Assembly: GCA_003427395.1 (NCBI GenBank)
Contig: BFEA01001145.1
Span: 86,978-115,627, forward strand
DNA: 28,650 nucleotides
Reading direction: 5' to 3'
Origin: Chara braunii
Taxonomy: Eukaryota; Streptophyta; Charophyceae; Charales; Characeae
The position numbers were made by a program, and so were the translations under genes. Of the stretch, positions 27,160-28,650 are shown piece after piece. The stretch's first letter is position 1. The number at the start of each line of letters is the position of its first letter. Under the pieces are notes generated by a model. The model was not told the origin of the DNA. It saw only the letters and a program-made list of their open reading frames with translations, and made no database searches.

Positions 27160-27485
27160 GGGACTTCGGACCGCGGTCTTGGACGGGGACTTTAGATTCG
27201 GAATAGGAGATATAAGGTGAACGAGGACTCTTGACTGACAATCTCGCCTAAGACCCTGCACTGGGACTCTTGATTGGGGCTATGACTGTGACTGTGAAAT
27301 ACGACTCCAGACTGTAACTCTTGATTGGGACTCCACAGTAGGTCTCTGGATTGGGACTTTGGATTGGTTTTCTGGAATGGTACTTTGCACTGGGACTATG
27401 GATTGGGATTTTGCTTTGTTTTTTTGAAGTGGGACTTAGGATTGGGACGGTGGATCGAAATGTTTTCAATAACGTGTATAACGGC
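27160..27485 (+). repeat. GGGACT block, copy B
   Basis: Same start (GGGACTTCGGACCGCGG) and end (TTTTCAATAACGTGTATAAC) as copies A and C, but clearly more diverged in the middle than A is from C. Confidence 0.85.
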
Positions 27486-27490
27486 ACTAC

Positions 27491-27516
27491 GCCCCCCTCT
27501 CCCCCCCCCCCTCCCC
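27491..27516. repeat. Interrupted poly(C) tract
   Basis: CCCCCCTCT, a run of C, then TCCCC. It holds the same position in the unit as 25965-25988. Confidence 0.9.
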
Positions 27517-27629
27517 TTTACCTCCTTGCATGCTAATCAATCTGAGCTCATTGTGGGGGTGTCTAGAACTATTAACGAATGACGGAAGAGGAGTCGGGAT
27601 CCGCATTGGGAGTTGGGTTTCAGACTTTT

Positions 27630-27686
27630 GTGCGAGTGTGTTTGTGTGTGTGTGTGCGCACGGGCGCGCGCGCGAGAGAGAGAGAG
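27630..27686. repeat. (GT)n-(CG)n-(AG)n compound microsatellite
   Basis: A short GT tract, then GCGCGCGCG, then AG. This is the same position and order as the other compound microsatellites, with an extra CG step between. Confidence 0.9.
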
Positions 27687-27939
27687 ATTGACTTTCATAG
27701 ATGTTCTTCTTTATGTGTGCCCTCAGTGTCTCACCTACGCTTGTCCTTCCTAGCATTCTGTTTTTGTTGTTCTTTGTGGTGCTATTGCCCGTCCTGCTAG
27801 GTTGAAGTTTCGATATCGTTAAGCTTGTTTATTGCAAGAAGGGGACTGGATGCGGGACATATCTTGTCCGCAGTATTTGTTTGTGAACACGAACTCATGC
27901 TCGCGTTCTGTTGCTGGTAAACGCAGTTAAAAAAAAAAA

Positions 27940-28377
27940 ATGGAGACGGCTATTGGAAGGTCTTTTCGTCTATGAAGACGCCTGCTGGTTCGCGGAGATA
28001 ACCAGGGTTCGGTATTGGGGCATGAAGGGCAAGGAGGGATGGAAAAAAGGCGACGCCGCAACTGGAGTGGCTTGATGAAAGTGTCTGACAACAACAACAC
28101 TGGAGTTAGAATGGAAAGCAACCTGCACCAACCAAAGCAGAATGACACTTTGGAGAAAGGAAAAGAGAAAGTGGTGCATGATAATTGCGAGGGTGGTGAG
28201 GTGGAGGAAGTACAAAAGTGTAATGAGGAAAATTTGGCCACGGTGGACGACTCGGAATTCCAGGAGAAAGAAGATACGATAGATACAAAAAGTGACAAAG
28301 AAGCAGTAAAAAATCAAAATATAAATACGCTTGACGGGGACTTCGGACCGCAGTTCTGGACGGGGACGGTGACTTAG
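27940..28377 (+). pseudogene. Coding-like insertion replacing the hexamer array (unrecognised protein)
   Basis: ATG 27940 opens METAIGRSFRL, stops at TGA 27973, and the same frame then stays open to TAG 28375. Composition is hydrophilic and varied: HEGQGGMEKRRRRNWSGL with a basic cluster, then Lys/Glu/Asn/Asp-rich sequence (EVEEVQKCNEENLATVDDSE). The last 14 codons lie in the GGGACT repeat, so true homologous coding probably ends near 28335. It resembles a disordered N-terminal or gag-like fragment, but I recognise no domain. An A run of 11 precedes the ATG. Confidence 0.4.
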
Positions 28378-28650
28378 GATTCTTCTGGCCCTTCGCTTCG
28401 TGCAATCTCGCGTAAGACCCTGCACAAGGGACTCTCGATTGGGCCTCTCACTAGGACCGTGAACTAGGACTCGAGACTGGAACTCTTGATCGGGACTCCA
28501 CACCAGGTCTCTGGGTTGGGACTTTGGGTTGGTTTGCTACAATGGGACTTTGCACAGGGACTGCGGATGGGGATTTTGGTCTGGTTTTCTAGAGTGGCAC
28601 TTTGGACTGGGACTGTGGATTGGGATTTTTTCAATAACGTGTATAACGGC
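28337..28650 (+). repeat. GGGACT block, copy C (to window end)
   Basis: Nearly identical to copy A along its full length and ends at the same base (GTATAACGGC). The unit therefore probably continues outside the window. Confidence 0.9.

Larger units (their letters stand above)
24048..28650 (+). repeat. Modular higher-order repeat region (three units)
   Basis: The module order repeats: GT/AG microsatellite; a post-microsatellite segment (TATGTGTGCCCTCGGTATCT through GAAGTCTCGATATTGTTA) at 24048-24170, 26222-26356 and 27695-27825; hexamer array; header; hexamer array; GGGACT block; C tract; pre-microsatellite segment (AACTATTAACGGAACACTGA through GGGACTTGGGTTTCAGAC) at 24428-24498, 26025-26092 and 27555-27629; next microsatellite. 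GGGACT blocks start 1512 and 1177 bp apart. The last unit lacks array and header and carries an insertion instead. The unit continues beyond the window. Confidence 0.85.

Overview
The window looks like nuclear DNA of a eukaryote with a large, repeat-rich genome. It holds long microsatellites (AG, GT, TC), a 70-nt poly(G) tract, minisatellites, scattered assembly N's, a piggyBac-type DNA transposon and a CCHC zinc-knuckle gag-like gene with a second truncated copy. I see no operons, rRNA, tRNA or CRISPR. A green-lineage, charophyte-like alga such as Chara fits the general look, but nothing in the sequence proves it. I see no clearly intact host gene.

Layout. 1-4460: microsatellites, a 156-bp duplicated block, a TTGA/TCAA inverted tetranucleotide tract and degenerate satellite-like sequence. 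4464-4874: a weak decayed reading frame containing poly(G)70. 5093-8215: a nine-unit imperfect tandem array with two unit sizes. 9379-10614: a gag-like frame (coiled-coil/charged middle, CCHC knuckle) broken by two TAA codons. 11459-14790: a 12-bp minisatellite, three copies (one inverted) of an unnamed dispersed repeat, and a truncated gag copy joined to a GGTC hexamer array. 15780-19481: piggyBac transposase with an unusually long acidic N-terminus, all three catalytic Asp and a C-terminal Cys-rich domain in one frame, interrupted by TAA, TGA and TAG. 19738-20202: an unrecognised decayed frame just downstream. 20203-22591: purine-rich and degenerate satellite sequence. 22592-28650: modular higher-order repeats (GT/AG microsatellite, conserved flanks, telomere-like G-rich hexamer array, conserved header, GGGACT block, C tract). 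In the last unit the array is replaced by a coding-like insertion.

Common thread. At least four separate coding-like frames are interrupted by in-frame stop codons while the frame itself is kept. Every one of these stops is one C-to-T change from Gln or Arg (CAA, CAG or CGA). In one case the paralogous copy in this window has CAG where this copy has TAG. Decay by cytosine deamination of methylated transposons is the simplest reading. A TAR=Gln genetic code or regulated readthrough is a less likely alternative that can be tested. The transposase and gag genes appear to be independent mobile-element remnants and do not look like parts of one pathway.
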